13,023 nt of DNA from Clostridia bacterium (lineage in GTDB: Bacteria; Bacillota_A; Clostridia; TANB77; CAG-508): contig JAGATI010000188.1 in the NCBI GenBank assembly GCA_017621295.1, forward strand, positions 1 through 13,023, in the 5' to 3' direction. Positions within the stretch are counted from its first letter, which is position 1. The number at the start of each line of letters is the position of its first letter. This document shows positions 1-8,146 of the stretch, piece by piece. Position numbers and translations under genes: made by a program. The notes beneath the pieces were generated by a model, which had not been told where the DNA came from, did no database searches, and saw nothing but the letters and a program-made list of their open reading frames with translations.

Positions 1-47
1 ATAATTTTTTTAAAATTTTTTTATTTTTTTATGCATATTTTTTGCAA

Positions 48-81
48 AGCTTAAAGTCCTCTATTTTACTGACTTTAAGCT
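48..81. repeat. 11-bp perfect inverted repeat
   Basis: Arms AGCTTAAAGTC (48-58) and GACTTTAAGCT (71-81) are perfect complements around a 12-nt spacer, downstream of the ctpA-like gene. Read on the minus strand the hairpin is followed by A-rich sequence, so it is not a standard terminator for ctpA. On the plus strand it is followed after five bases by TTTT, so it could end a transcript entering from the left. It could also be a dyad binding site. The rest of 1-138 is T-rich and holds no gene that I can see. Confidence 0.5.
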
Positions 82-138
82 CTGCCTTTTATAAATCTAT
101 AGTATACTCTTTATTAAAATAATTATTATAAATTACTC

Positions 139-1347
139 TTATTTTAATTCTTCTATAGCTTTTTGTAATTGTATGTCTTGTTCTAATGGTAAATTTGTAA
201 TTTGTCTTAATTCTTCTGAAATTTCAATTTTTATTGTAGGTTCTATTCCAACTTTATTAATTTTATTATGATTTGGAGTATAATATTCATCTGTTGTTAT
301 TTTTAATCCACTACCATCTTTTAATGGATACACTGTTTGAATTACACCTTTTCCATATGTTGTGTTACCAATTAATGTTGCATTTATATCCTCTTTTAAA
401 ATTCCTGCTAAAATCTCAGAAGCACTTGCTGAATATTCATTTACTAAAACAACAACTGGCATATTAATACTTGCATCTTTCTTTGCTTTTACCACATCTT
501 CTTCTTCTGTTTTATCTTTTGTTATTAATAAAATCTTATCTTTCGGAACCATTAATTCTGCTATATTTAATGCTTCATCTACAATTCCTCCACCATTAAA
601 TCTTAAATCTATAATTAATGATTTTATATTTTGTTTTTGTATTTCTTTATATTTTTCTAAAAACTCTTCTGAACATCCACCTTCAAAAGATGATATTTTT
701 ATATACCCTATATTATCATTTAGTACATTAGAACTAACATGGCTAATTTTTATATTTTCTCTTTTTATATTAAATTCCATTTCTTTATCGTTTCTTACAA
801 CTGTTATTTTAACATTAGTTCCAGCTATTCCTTTCATCTTTTTAACAGCTTCATTTAATTGTTCACCAGTAAATTCTTCTTCATCTACTTTTTTTATAAT
901 ATCACCTGTAAGTAATCCTGCTTTACTTGCTGGAGAATCACCTATTGTTCTTAATACAATAATTGCATTTTGTTTAGTGTCTGCTGTAGTATATATTCCT
1001 ATCCCCACATATTCTCCTTCTGTTTCTTCTGTAAATTCTTTCATTTCTTCTTTAGTAAAATATTCTGTATATGGATCATTTAAACCTGCAATATATCCTT
1101 TAATTGCACTTTCTTTTAGTTCTTCTTCATTAATATCCCCTATATATTTTTTATCCAATATTTCTTTGAAATATGAAAGTGTCTGTTCTAAACTAGAACT
1201 TTCTGTTTTAGAATTTTTTATATAATATCTTTCATCATTATTAATAAAACGATATACAAAAGTAGATGTTAATATAAATGTTATAAAAGCCGTTATTATA
1301 ATGATAATTGTATATTTATATATATTATTTGTTTTTTTTGAATTCAT
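139..1347 (-). CDS. S41 family C-terminal processing serine protease (CtpA/CtpB-like)
   Basis: A 402-aa membrane-anchored protease of the carboxy-terminal processing (S41) family, which cleaves exported substrates outside the membrane after PDZ-domain recognition. Residues 11-33 form a single hydrophobic segment (signal anchor). A PDZ domain lies at about 110-190 and the S41 catalytic domain at about 200-375. The Ser-Lys-Gln set is visible: S308 in YSASASE, K333 in YGKG and Q337; the Ser-Lys spacing of 25 and Lys-Gln spacing of 4 match Bacillus CtpB. The start is supported by an AGAGG box seven bases upstream. The gene lies about 250 nt beyond the second M23 hydrolase, from which it is separated by a hairpin, so it probably has its own promoter (TATAAT at 1384-1389 with a poor -35). 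Next to FtsEX and its hydrolases, a plausible but unproven role is processing of cell-wall enzymes. The reading frame is intact and contains no CGG codon. Confidence 0.93.
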   Translation of the reverse strand: MNSKKTNNIYKYTIIIIITAFITFILTSTFVYRFINNDERYYIKNSKTESSSLEQTLSYFKEILDKKYIGDINEEELKESAIKGYIAGLNDPYTEYFTKEEMKEFTEETEGEYVGIGIYTTADTKQNAIIVLRTIGDSPASKAGLLTGDIIKKVDEEEFTGEQLNEAVKKMKGIAGTNVKITVVRNDKEMEFNIKRENIKISHVSSNVLNDNIGYIKISSFEGGCSEEFLEKYKEIQKQNIKSLIIDLRFNGGGIVDEALNIAELMVPKDKILLITKDKTEEEDVVKAKKDASINMPVVVLVNEYSASASEILAGILKEDINATLIGNTTYGKGVIQTVYPLKDGSGLKITTDEYYTPNHNKINKVGIEPTIKIEISEELRQITNLPLEQDIQLQKAIEELK

Positions 1348-1568
1348 TTTTTTCCTCTTTTCTATTTATAATATTTTATATATATTATACTCTAATATAC
1401 TTTTTATAGAACAATAGTAAATTGAATTATATCTAATTAATACTTTTATAATTTACATCTAAACGTTATTATTTGTTTTTTAGTATGTATTAATTATATA
1501 TAATAAAAATGTATTAATTAAATTTATTATTTAGAAACAATTTTTATATTATGGTTTTACTTTTATTT
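1348..1568. other. AT-rich intergenic spacer
   Basis: Very AT-rich sequence between the ctpA-like gene and M23 hydrolase 1. The only signal I can suggest is a minus-strand TATAAT at 1384-1389 with TTGTTC at 1409-1414, whose spacer of 19 is longer than ideal. I see no coding potential or RNA gene. Confidence 0.4.
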
Positions 1569-1601
1569 AAAATAAGAGCAAATATTTATTGCTCTTATTT
1601 T
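1569..1601 (-). terminator. Hairpin terminator after M23 hydrolase 1
   Basis: Two 13-base arms (1569-1581 and 1589-1601) are perfectly complementary around a 7-nt loop and overlap the restored stop codon (1600-1602) of the M23 gene. The minus-strand distal arm ends in TTATTTT. Its position exactly at the end of the restored, not the truncated, reading frame supports that frame as the real gene. Confidence 0.6.
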
Positions 1602-2737
1602 ATCCTTGTAAATATGTAGCAGGATTAACTGCAATGTTATTTACTCTTACTTCAAAATGCAAATGTGGTCCGAGTTGAGTTTCCTGTTGAACCAACTTCC
1701 ATTATTATATCTCCTTGTTTAACATTTTCTCCTACTTTAGTTAATATTGCTTGTCCGTGTCCATAAAGTGTAGATATTCCTCCACCATGATTTACAATTA
1801 CACAATTTCCATATCCGCCTAAAACACCTGCATAACTTACTACACCATCACTTGCTGCAATTACTTTTGCTCCAAAGCCCGCATTACCTATATCTATTCC
1901 TGTATGTCCTTTTACAACTCCTTGTATTGGATGTTCTCTCATTCCAAATGGCGATGTTATATATGTACCAGATTTTGCAACTGGCCACATCATTACTCCA
2001 CCTGTGTATTGAAGTTCATAACTTGTGTTTCCATTTGCTAATCTAATTTGATTTTCTATTTTAGTTTCTTCTATTTTGTATTCTTTTATTTGATCTTGTA
2101 ATGTTTTTTCTTCTTCTGTTAATTTTTCCATTTTGCTTTTTTGGAGTGTCTTAGAATTTTTTAAAGTAGTAGCCATACTTATTGCTTGTTCTTTTAAATC
2201 TTGTAACTCTTTTTCTTCTTCTTCTAATTTATTCTTTGTTTGTTCTAATTCGCTTTTTTGAACTTCGATTTTAGATAGCAATTTAGAATCATAATCTGCT
2301 AATTGTTCTATTAAATAATAATTTGAGATAAAATCTGTTATATTACTAGATGAAAGTAGTACATCTAAATATGTTGTATCTCCTGCTTCATATAGTGCTA
2401 CTAATCTATCTTGAAAAAGTTTTTCATTTTTATCGTATTCTTCTTTTACTTTACTATATTTTCCATTTATCTCTTTAATATTTTTTTGAGAATCAATAAG
2501 TTTATCTTTTAAGCCATTAATTTGATTTTCATATTCTGTAATTTTATCATCTAATTCCTGTATTTCTTTAACTGCATCTGATATTTCACCTTGTACATAC
2601 TCTAGTTTTTGACTTTGCTCTTCAATCTTACCTGCTATCTCATCTTTTTTATCATCTAAACTTTCAGCAAATGTAGAAAAAGAAAGGTTAAAGATCATCA
2701 ATAGAATAATTAAAAATGAAATAAGTGTCCTATTCAT
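1600..2737 (-). CDS. Secreted coiled-coil M23 peptidoglycan hydrolase (PcsB/CwlO/EnvC-like), interrupted by a CGG +1 site
   Basis: Restored by one +1 shift, this encodes a 378-aa exported cell-wall hydrolase. Residues 1-24 look like a signal peptide (AESL cleavage region), 25-235 form a long coiled coil with the PcsB-type segment QDRLVALYEAGDTTYLD, and 250-378 form a LytM/M23 zinc peptidase. Zinc and catalytic residues are H278, D282, H327, H358 and H360. The zero frame has CGG as codon 356 and stops five codons later, before the HxH motif. Skipping one C (complement of 1672) gives GPHLHFEV and a normal C-terminus ending at the terminator hairpin. It is a clear paralogue of the neighbouring hydrolase at 2836-4092. 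AGGAG precedes the start and a good promoter lies at 2784-2812. Partnership with FtsEX is inferred from family knowledge and position. A decayed gene is possible but I consider it less likely. Confidence 0.85.
1670..1672 (-). other. CGG +1 frameshift site 1 (M23 hydrolase 1)
   Basis: Codon 356 is CGG in the zero frame, in the context ACT CGG ACC ACA, with TGA five codons beyond it. Dropping the C gives ACT GGA CCA CAT, the conserved T-G-P-H of the M23 HxH motif. The paralogue has the same STGPH segment without the extra base. Confidence 0.8.
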
Positions 2738-2783
2738 GAGAATTTCTCCTTTCTTTTGCTTATGTATTTATTTCGCTAATATT

Positions 2784-2812
2784 ATTATATAATATTTATT
2801 TTTTTCTTTCAA
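2784..2812 (-). promoter_or_regulatory. Sigma-A-type promoter for M23 hydrolase 1
   Basis: Minus-strand TTGAAA (2807-2812), a 17-base spacer and a perfect TATAAT (2784-2789). It lies about 47 bases upstream of the ATG at 2737, so this gene can be expressed independently of ftsEX. Confidence 0.75.
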
Positions 2813-2835
2813 TGGATATTTTTTCTAAAATTAAT

Positions 2836-4092
2836 TTATATATAGTTAAGTGGATTAACTGCTGTACCATTAAGTCTTACTTCAAAATGTGCATGTGGTC
2901 CAGTTGATGCTCCAGTCGAACCTACAGTTAATACAGGAGTTCCTTTGCTTACTTTTTGACCTGCACTTACTAATATAGTGGTTCCATGTGCATATCTTGT
3001 AGTTATTCCATTTCCATGACTTATAACTACATAATTTCCATATCCTCCATTATATCCATAACTTGCAATTAGTACTGTTCCATCATCTGCTGCCACAAAT
3101 TTTGCACCTGTTGGAGCTCCAACATCTATTCCTGAATGTAACTTCCATGTATGGTATATAGGATGTATTCTATATCCAAAATTTGAAGTAATATTTCTAT
3201 ATCCAGGTATTGGCCAAGTCATCTTTCCACTTGAAGTTACTGTTCCACTATTTCCTCCTGAGGCACCTGTATTTCCTACATTGCCAGTATTACTTGAGTT
3301 TTCTTTGTTACTTGTATTTCCACTAGTTGTTTGATTTTTCTTTGCATCTTCTTCTGCTTTCTTTTTTCTAGCTTCTTCTTCTGCTTTTGCTCTTCTTTCT
3401 GCTGCTGCAATTTTTTCCATTTCAGCATTATATGCAGCAAGCTCACCTTCTAATTTTTTTTCTTCTTCTGTAAGACTATCAACTTTAGCTTGTTTTGTAT
3501 TTTTGTCACTCTTTAATTTTTCACTTTTTTCTGCAATTTGACTTTTAGTTTTATCTATTTCTTGTTTCTTAGTTTCTAATTCTTTTTTATCATCTTCTAT
3601 TTCCTTTTTAGTATTTTCTATTGCATTTAAAACTTCTGTATCACATTTTGTAAGTTGTTCTACTAAATAATAACTAGAAATAAAATCTGTAATGCTTCCT
3701 GATGTTAATAACATGTCTAAATATGTAGTATCTCCTGCCTCATATAATGCAACTAATCTATCTTGAAGAAGTTTATCTTTTTCTTCAAATTCTTCTTCTT
3801 TTTGTTCTATTTCTTTTGTTTTATCTGAAATACTACTAGTTAATTCTGTAATTTTATCATTTAAATCTGATATTTCCTTTTCTGTAGAAGCAATTGATGT
3901 ATTTAATTTATCTATTTCTGATAATACTCCTGATTTTTCATCTTTTACATCTTGTAATTCTTCTTTTTTATTATTAATTTGATTTTGAACTTTACTTTTT
4001 TCATCATTAGATGCTGCCAAAATATTTGTAAAACTAAAACTAATTAACAACATTGCAAGTATACTTGCTACTATTTTCTTTTTCATATGCAT
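2836..4092 (-). CDS. Secreted coiled-coil M23 peptidoglycan hydrolase (PcsB/CwlO/EnvC-like), intact copy
   Basis: A 418-aa exported peptidoglycan hydrolase with an intact frame. I chose the ATG at 4092 because GGAG lies six bases upstream and the protein then starts with a typical signal peptide (MHMKKK followed by a hydrophobic stretch to about residue 27). The longer start at 4116 would overlap ftsX. Residues 28-255 are a charged coiled coil with the PcsB-like QDRLVALYEAGDTTYLD segment, 256-288 a Ser/Asn/Gly/Thr-rich linker, and 292-418 the LytM domain with H319, D323, H369, H400 and H402. All metal and catalytic ligands are present, so this is probably an active enzyme rather than an EnvC-type activator lacking its ligands. 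It follows ftsX with a 16-nt gap, as expected for a hydrolase controlled by FtsEX. It contains WPIPGYR and STGPH, the two segments that carry the extra C in the window's two other M23 genes; here both are uninterrupted. Confidence 0.93.
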   Translation of the reverse strand: MHMKKKIVASILAMLLISFSFTNILAASNDEKSKVQNQINNKKEELQDVKDEKSGVLSEIDKLNTSIASTEKEISDLNDKITELTSSISDKTKEIEQKEEEFEEKDKLLQDRLVALYEAGDTTYLDMLLTSGSITDFISSYYLVEQLTKCDTEVLNAIENTKKEIEDDKKELETKKQEIDKTKSQIAEKSEKLKSDKNTKQAKVDSLTEEEKKLEGELAAYNAEMEKIAAAERRAKAEEEARKKKAEEDAKKNQTTSGNTSNKENSSNTGNVGNTGASGGNSGTVTSSGKMTWPIPGYRNITSNFGYRIHPIYHTWKLHSGIDVGAPTGAKFVAADDGTVLIASYGYNGGYGNYVVISHGNGITTRYAHGTTILVSAGQKVSKGTPVLTVGSTGASTGPHAHFEVRLNGTAVNPLNYI

Positions 4093-4108
4093 CTTACTCT
4101 CCTTATCC

Positions 4109-5011
4109 TTATACATCTAAATATTTTCTCATAGAAATTATACTTCCTAAAGTTCCTATGCCAATACCTAAAGCTAGATATACTATAATTATTAATGCAA
4201 ACATGTCTGAGAAAGTTAATAAATCAATATTTATTACATTTGCTCCTAATGTAGTTATTAATTTTTCAGATATTAGGTTATATGATATTCCTAATAACAT
4301 TATAGAAATTAAAGCAGATATAACTCCAATAATTATACCTTCTACTATAAAAGGCCATCTAATAAAATTATTTGTAGCACCTACATATTTCATAATTGAT
4401 ATTTCTCTTCTTCTTGCATGAACAGTTAATTTTATTGTATTTGCTATAATAAATACTGATATAACTACTAATAATACAAGTATTGTACCAGAAACAATTC
4501 TAACTAAATTTGCAACTTTTATTAATGCATTTATTGTGTTTCCTCTTAATTGGATATCATCCTTAACACCTTCAAATTCTTTAATTATATCTCTTACTTC
4601 TTCGCTTTTACTTAAATCTGTTAAAGTAACTATGTATGACGCTGGAAAAGGATTATTTTCTTCGTAACCAGAAAGCAAGAATTGTTTATCTCCAACCTTT
4701 TCTTTCATTTGATTTAAAGCATCTTCCTTAGAAACAAATTCTACTTTATTTACATCACTTAAAGCTCTAATTTTATCACCTAATTCAGTTATGCCTTTTT
4801 CTGATACATCATCTTTAATAAAAACTTGCATACCTTGTTGCATTTCTAGTTCACTCATTATATGATTTATGTTTTCTCCAATCATGAAAAACACACCAAA
4901 AATTATCATTGTTGCACACATAATCATTAAAGATGCACCTGTTGATTTTTTATTTTTTAAAACATTTTTAAAACCTTCACCTATTAAATAACTAAGTATA
5001 TTATATTTCAC
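4109..5011 (-). CDS. ftsX: Cell division ABC transporter permease FtsX
   Basis: A 300-aa integral membrane partner of FtsE. FtsEX does not transport a substrate; it uses ATP hydrolysis to switch on extracytoplasmic peptidoglycan hydrolases during division or elongation. TM1 is at about 24-44, an extracellular domain at 45-165 carries the characteristic NPFPASYIV (120-128), and TM2-TM4 lie at about 170-193, 221-244 and 269-291. The cytoplasmic RRREISIMKYVGAT segment (200-213) is typical of the family. I chose the GTG at 5011, preceded by AAGGTGG at eight bases, because it gives the family start MKYNILSYLIGEGF; the upstream ATG at 5035 lies inside ftsE. The gene overlaps the restored ftsE end by 11 bases, a sign of translational coupling. 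That overlap only exists if ftsE is read through its CGG site. Confidence 0.95.
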   Translation of the reverse strand: MKYNILSYLIGEGFKNVLKNKKSTGASLMIMCATMIIFGVFFMIGENINHIMSELEMQQGMQVFIKDDVSEKGITELGDKIRALSDVNKVEFVSKEDALNQMKEKVGDKQFLLSGYEENNPFPASYIVTLTDLSKSEEVRDIIKEFEGVKDDIQLRGNTINALIKVANLVRIVSGTILVLLVVISVFIIANTIKLTVHARRREISIMKYVGATNNFIRWPFIVEGIIIGVISALISIMLLGISYNLISEKLITTLGANVINIDLLTFSDMFALIIIVYLALGIGIGTLGSIISMRKYLDV

Positions 5012-5688
5012 TATTATAACCACCTTTTTTATCATCTCTTATGATATTACCTTTTTCTATTTGTATAACTCTTTTTTTCATTTTGTCTACAATATCTTTT
5101 GCATGTGTTGCTACAACTACTGTTGTTCCTCTTAAATTTATATCATTTAAAAGTGTCATAATATCCCATGCAGTATCTGGATCAAGATTTCCGAGTTGGT
5201 TCGTCTGCAATTAACATTGATGGATTATTAACTAGTGCTCTTGCTAAAGCAACTCTTTGTTGCTCTCCTCCTGACAATTCATTTGGATATACTTTAGCTT
5301 TTGCACTTAATCCAACTAATGATAATACCATTGGTACCTGTCTTCTAATATGCCTTGGAGTTGCTTTTACTATATACATAGCAAATGCAACATTTTCATA
5401 TACAGTTTTATCTGGTAATAATCTAAAGTCTTGGAACACTACTCCCATACTTCTTCTTAAAAAAGGTACCCTTTTAGGTTTTAAGAAAGTAGTATCTTTT
5501 CCATTTATAATTATATTTCCTGATGTTGGTTCTTCTTCTTTTAAGATTAATTTTATTAATGTTGATTTTCCAGAACCTGAACTTCCTACTAAGAAAGCAA
5601 ATTCACCTTTATCTATTTTAAAGTTAGCATTATGAACAGCTTCTGTACCTGTTCCATAAGTTTTGTTAACATTTCTAAATTCTATCAT
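5001..5688 (-). CDS. ftsE: Cell division ATP-binding protein FtsE, interrupted by a CGG +1 site
   Basis: The ATPase subunit of FtsEX. With one skipped base it is 228 aa, the usual length for FtsE. Walker A is GSSGSGKST (35-43), the Q-loop lies around Q86, the ABC signature LSGGEQQR is at 138-145, Walker B is SMLIADEPT (157-165, catalytic E163), the D-loop GNLD is at 166-169 and the switch histidine is H195. Codon 166 is CGG in the zero frame and a TGA follows after two further codons, which would remove the D-loop and H-loop. Skipping one C (complement of 5193) restores ADEPTGNLDPDTAWDIM. The start at 5688 has TAAGGAGC at a good distance; the upstream in-frame ATG at 5766 adds a non-conserved stretch. 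Both halves keep strong family similarity with no other damage, which argues against a pseudogene. Confidence 0.9.
5191..5193 (-). other. CGG +1 frameshift site 2 (ftsE)
   Basis: Codon 166 is CGG in the context CCA ACT CGG AAA TCT TGA. Removing the C gives ACT GGA AAT CTT GAT, the conserved T-G-N-L-D following Walker B. The immediate 5' context (CAACT) is the same as at site 1, although the genes are unrelated. Confidence 0.82.
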
Positions 5689-5780
5689 TTTAAAGCTCCT
5701 TACATATAATAAGACATTTTTATTAATTTTTTTATTTATGATATCAGTAAAACGTTTTATTTGCAATAGCTTATTTAGAA

Positions 5781-5826
5781 AAAAATAGTATAAAAATCAC
5801 CTTTATTTGGCTTTTATACTATTTTT
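5781..5826. terminator. Strong bidirectional hairpin terminator between transketolase and ftsE
   Basis: Arms 5781-5795 (AAAAATAGTATAAAA) and 5812-5826 are perfect 15-base complements around a 16-nt loop, with T-rich runs on both strands. It separates the transketolase transcript from ftsEX. The remaining spacer from 5689 to 5986 is AT-rich and I see no gene in it. Confidence 0.7.
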
Positions 5827-5920
5827 CTCCTATTTTCTTTATTTTTAAAAATTCACAAAAAATTCACATTTCTTTTTTTGCAAAAAATAATGGTTTGTTT
5901 TGACAAATTTCTAAATATAA

Positions 5921-5938
5921 AAGAGTTTTTATACTCTT
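5921..5938 (-). terminator. Short hairpin downstream of the transketolase C-subunit
   Basis: Arms AAGAGT (5921-5926) and ACTCTT (5933-5938) enclose a 6-nt loop, followed on the minus strand by TTATATTT. It is a weak candidate first terminator for the transketolase operon, upstream of the stronger hairpin at 5781-5826. Confidence 0.35.
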
Positions 5939-5986
5939 AAAGAACAAAAATCATCAAAATATTCTATCCATTTTATCAACCTTATC

Positions 5987-6932
5987 TCAACTTTTACTAT
6001 TTTGTTTTTTCACTTCTTCTATAATTGAATCTGCATCAATCTTAAAATATTTTATTAATTCTTCTGCTTTACCAGATTTTCCAAATGTATCTTTTATTCC
6101 CATTCTTGTTACTAAACAAGGGGACTCTTCTGCTAAAACCTCACAAATAGCTGAGCCTAGTCCTCCAATTATATTATGATCTTCTACTATAATTATTCTA
6201 TCTGTTTCCTTTGCACATTTTACAATTAATTCTTTATCTATTGGTTTTATTGTATGAATATCTACAACTCTTACATTTATATTACTTTTCTTAAGTTCAT
6301 CTTGTGCTTTTAATGCCTCTGCTACTGTAATACCTGTTGCAAAAATAGTAGCATCTTTTCCTTTTCCTATCTGAACCCCTTTTCCTATTTCAAACTTCTC
6401 ATTTTCATTATATATTATAGGTGTGGCAAGTCTTGATAATCTTAAGTATACTGGTCCATCTATTTTAGAAATTTCTTTAACAGCCCATTTCGTTTCTATA
6501 TCATCTGATGTAGATATAACTGTCATATTTGGTACACTTCTCATCAAACTAATATCTTCTAACATCTGATGTGTTGCTCCATCTTCTCCTACAGTTACTC
6601 CTGCATGTGTAGCACATATTTTTACATTTAAATTTGGATAACAAATACTATTTCTTATTTGGTCATATGCCCTTCCTGCAGCAAACATAGCAAAAGTACT
6701 TGCATATGGTATTTTCCCACACGTAGCAAAACCGTGCTGCAGTTCCTATCATATCTTGTTCTGAAATTCCCATTTCAAAAAATCTTTCTGGGAATTCTTT
6801 TGCGAAAATATTTGTTTTTGTTGCTGATGATAAATCTGCATCTAATACAACAATATCTTTATTTTCTTTTCCTAGCTCTTTTAAAGCTTCACCATAGCTT
6901 TGTCTTGTTGCAATCTTTTTAGTTAAGTTCAT
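5987..6932 (-). CDS. Transketolase C-terminal subunit, interrupted by a CGG +1 site
   Basis: The C-terminal half of a split transketolase, providing the pyrimidine-binding and C-terminal domains. With its partner it moves two-carbon units between sugar phosphates in the non-oxidative pentose phosphate pathway. The restored protein is 314 aa. It has DADLSSATKT (31-40), GISEQDM with the TPP-activating glutamate (E58), the IPYASTFAMFAAGRAYDQIR core and THAGVTVGEDGATHQ. The C-terminal domain (about 190-314) includes EDHNIIGGLGSAI. Codon 67 is CGG; the zero frame then runs about 22 non-homologous codons to a stop. Skipping one C (complement of 6734) gives IGTAAGFATCGKIPYA. AGGAGG lies seven bases before the ATG at 6932. 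The gap to the N-subunit gene is 171 nt, longer than usual for this pair, and it contains two copies of CTTTTACTTTAT on the plus strand. Confidence 0.88.
6732..6734 (-). other. CGG +1 frameshift site 3 (transketolase C-subunit)
   Basis: Codon 67 is CGG in the context GCA GCA CGG TTT TGC. Without the C the reading is GCA GCA GGT TTT GCT ACG, giving A-A-G-F-A-T as expected in transketolases. The restored glycine codon here is GGT, showing that the site is not limited to GGA. Confidence 0.8.
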
Positions 6933-7103
6933 ATCTGTTCCTCCTCTTTTGATTTATGTGATATCATTTTTTATTATTATTTGTAATAAGTTGCTTCTCA
7001 CTTTTTTGGTGTTTTATCATTTTTAACAACTTTCATTTTTCAATTTTTATTTTGTTGCTTTTACTTTATAGCTTATTTATCACTTTTACTTTATTAGTAA
7101 ACT

Positions 7104-7931
7104 CTACAAATCATTTTTAAGTTCTTCTATAGCTTGTTTATGCTCTTCTTCATTTGGTGCTTTTCCATGCCATGAAGCTTTATTTTCCATATATGATACA
7201 CCTTTTCCTTTTATTGTTTTTGCTATTATTGCTGTTGGTCTTTCCTTTATTTGTTTTGCAACATTAAAAGCATTTAATACTTCTTCTATATTATTTCCAT
7301 CTATTTGTATAACTTCAAAACCAAAACTTTTAAACTTCTCTTTAATATTTTTTAGTCCTTTTACTTCTTCAATTGTTCCATCTATTTGTAAATTATTATT
7401 ATCTACTATTACACATAAATTATCTAATTTATATTTAACTGAAGTCATTACTGCTTCCCAAACCTGACCTTCTTCGATTTCTCCATCCCCAAGCAAACAG
7501 TACACTCTATATCCATCTTTATTTAATTTAGACGAAAGTGCCATTCCATTTGCTACAGACAATCCTTGTCCTAAAGAGCCACTTGTCATATCAACTCCAG
7601 GAACTTTATTCATATCTGGATGTCCTTGTAAATTACTTTCTATATTTCTAAAACTTAATAACTTTTCTTTTTCGAAGTACCCTTTTCTAGCAAGTGTACT
7701 ATATAATGCTGGAGAACAATGTCCTTTTGATAGTACAAATCTATCTCTTTCCTTTGCATAAGGATTTTTAGGATCTATATTCATTTGGTTAAAATATAAA
7801 ACTGCTAAAATATCTGCACAAGATAGAGAACCTCCTGGATGACCAGATTTACCATTATAAACAGCTTCTATAATTCCTATACGAATATCATTTGCAATTT
7901 TTTCTAAAGCTTTTACATCTGTTATTTTCAT
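7104..7931 (-). CDS. Transketolase N-terminal subunit
   Basis: The N-terminal half (275 aa) of a split, thiamine-diphosphate-dependent transketolase. GHPGGSLS (30-37), SKGHCSPALY (68-77) and QGHPD (102-106) supply the conserved active-site histidines. GDGE (148-151) with NN at 178-179 is the diphosphate/Mg-binding motif, and SGSLGQGLSVANGMA (117-131) is the family signature. The frame is intact. An AAGGAGG box lies eight bases before the ATG and a good promoter lies at 7963-7991. The two subunits are presumably co-transcribed and assemble into one enzyme; loss of the C-subunit frame would leave this half non-functional, which argues that the C-subunit frameshift is bypassed in the cell. Confidence 0.95.
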   Translation of the reverse strand: MKITDVKALEKIANDIRIGIIEAVYNGKSGHPGGSLSCADILAVLYFNQMNIDPKNPYAKERDRFVLSKGHCSPALYSTLARKGYFEKEKLLSFRNIESNLQGHPDMNKVPGVDMTSGSLGQGLSVANGMALSSKLNKDGYRVYCLLGDGEIEEGQVWEAVMTSVKYKLDNLCVIVDNNNLQIDGTIEEVKGLKNIKEKFKSFGFEVIQIDGNNIEEVLNAFNVAKQIKERPTAIIAKTIKGKGVSYMENKASWHGKAPNEEEHKQAIEELKNDL

Positions 7932-7962
7932 AAATATAACCTCCTTCTTTTGTATATTCTCA

Positions 7963-7991
7963 TTTATATCATATGAATTTAATTTTTACAA
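7963..7991 (-). promoter_or_regulatory. Promoter for the transketolase operon
   Basis: Minus-strand TTGTAA (7986-7991), a 17-base spacer and TATAAA (7963-7968) preceded by TGA (extended -10). It lies 32 bases upstream of the ATG and just past the MITE-like element. Confidence 0.6.
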
Positions 7992-8027
7992 TGATTTATA
8001 ACTCAAATAAAAAAATGAAAACTATAT

Positions 8028-8144
8028 GTTACTGTTCAGCATTAATTTTGAAATTACATATAAAATTAGTCCGTATCCTGTGTATTTATATATAAATATA
8101 CAGGATACTACTCTACTGTTTTAATATTTACACTCAACAGTAAC
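8028..8144. mobile_element. MITE-like element, 117 bp, with 8-bp target-site duplication
   Basis: A non-coding element bounded by terminal inverted repeats GTTACTGTT (8028-8036) and AACAGTAAC (8136-8144). It is flanked on both sides by the same 8-mer AACTATAT (8020-8027 and 8145-8152), which looks like a target-site duplication. Inside is a 36-base hairpin (8073-8108) with 18-base arms and one G-T position, plus a further TACTGTT copy at 8114-8120. There is no ORF, so movement would depend on a transposase elsewhere. The right-hand duplication contains the TAG stop of the alpha/beta hydrolase gene, so the insertion sits exactly at the gene's end and could also end its transcript. A structured intergenic RNA is the alternative. 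Confidence 0.5.
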
Positions 8145-8146
8145 AA

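Noticed and set aside
362..1225. Plus-strand open frame opposite the ctpA-like gene
   Set aside because: It is a shadow of the protease gene on the minus strand, with no ribosome binding site and a hydrophobic, low-complexity translation.
4053..4421. Plus-strand open frame opposite ftsX
   Set aside because: It is antisense to a well-supported ftsX and to the start of an M23 gene.
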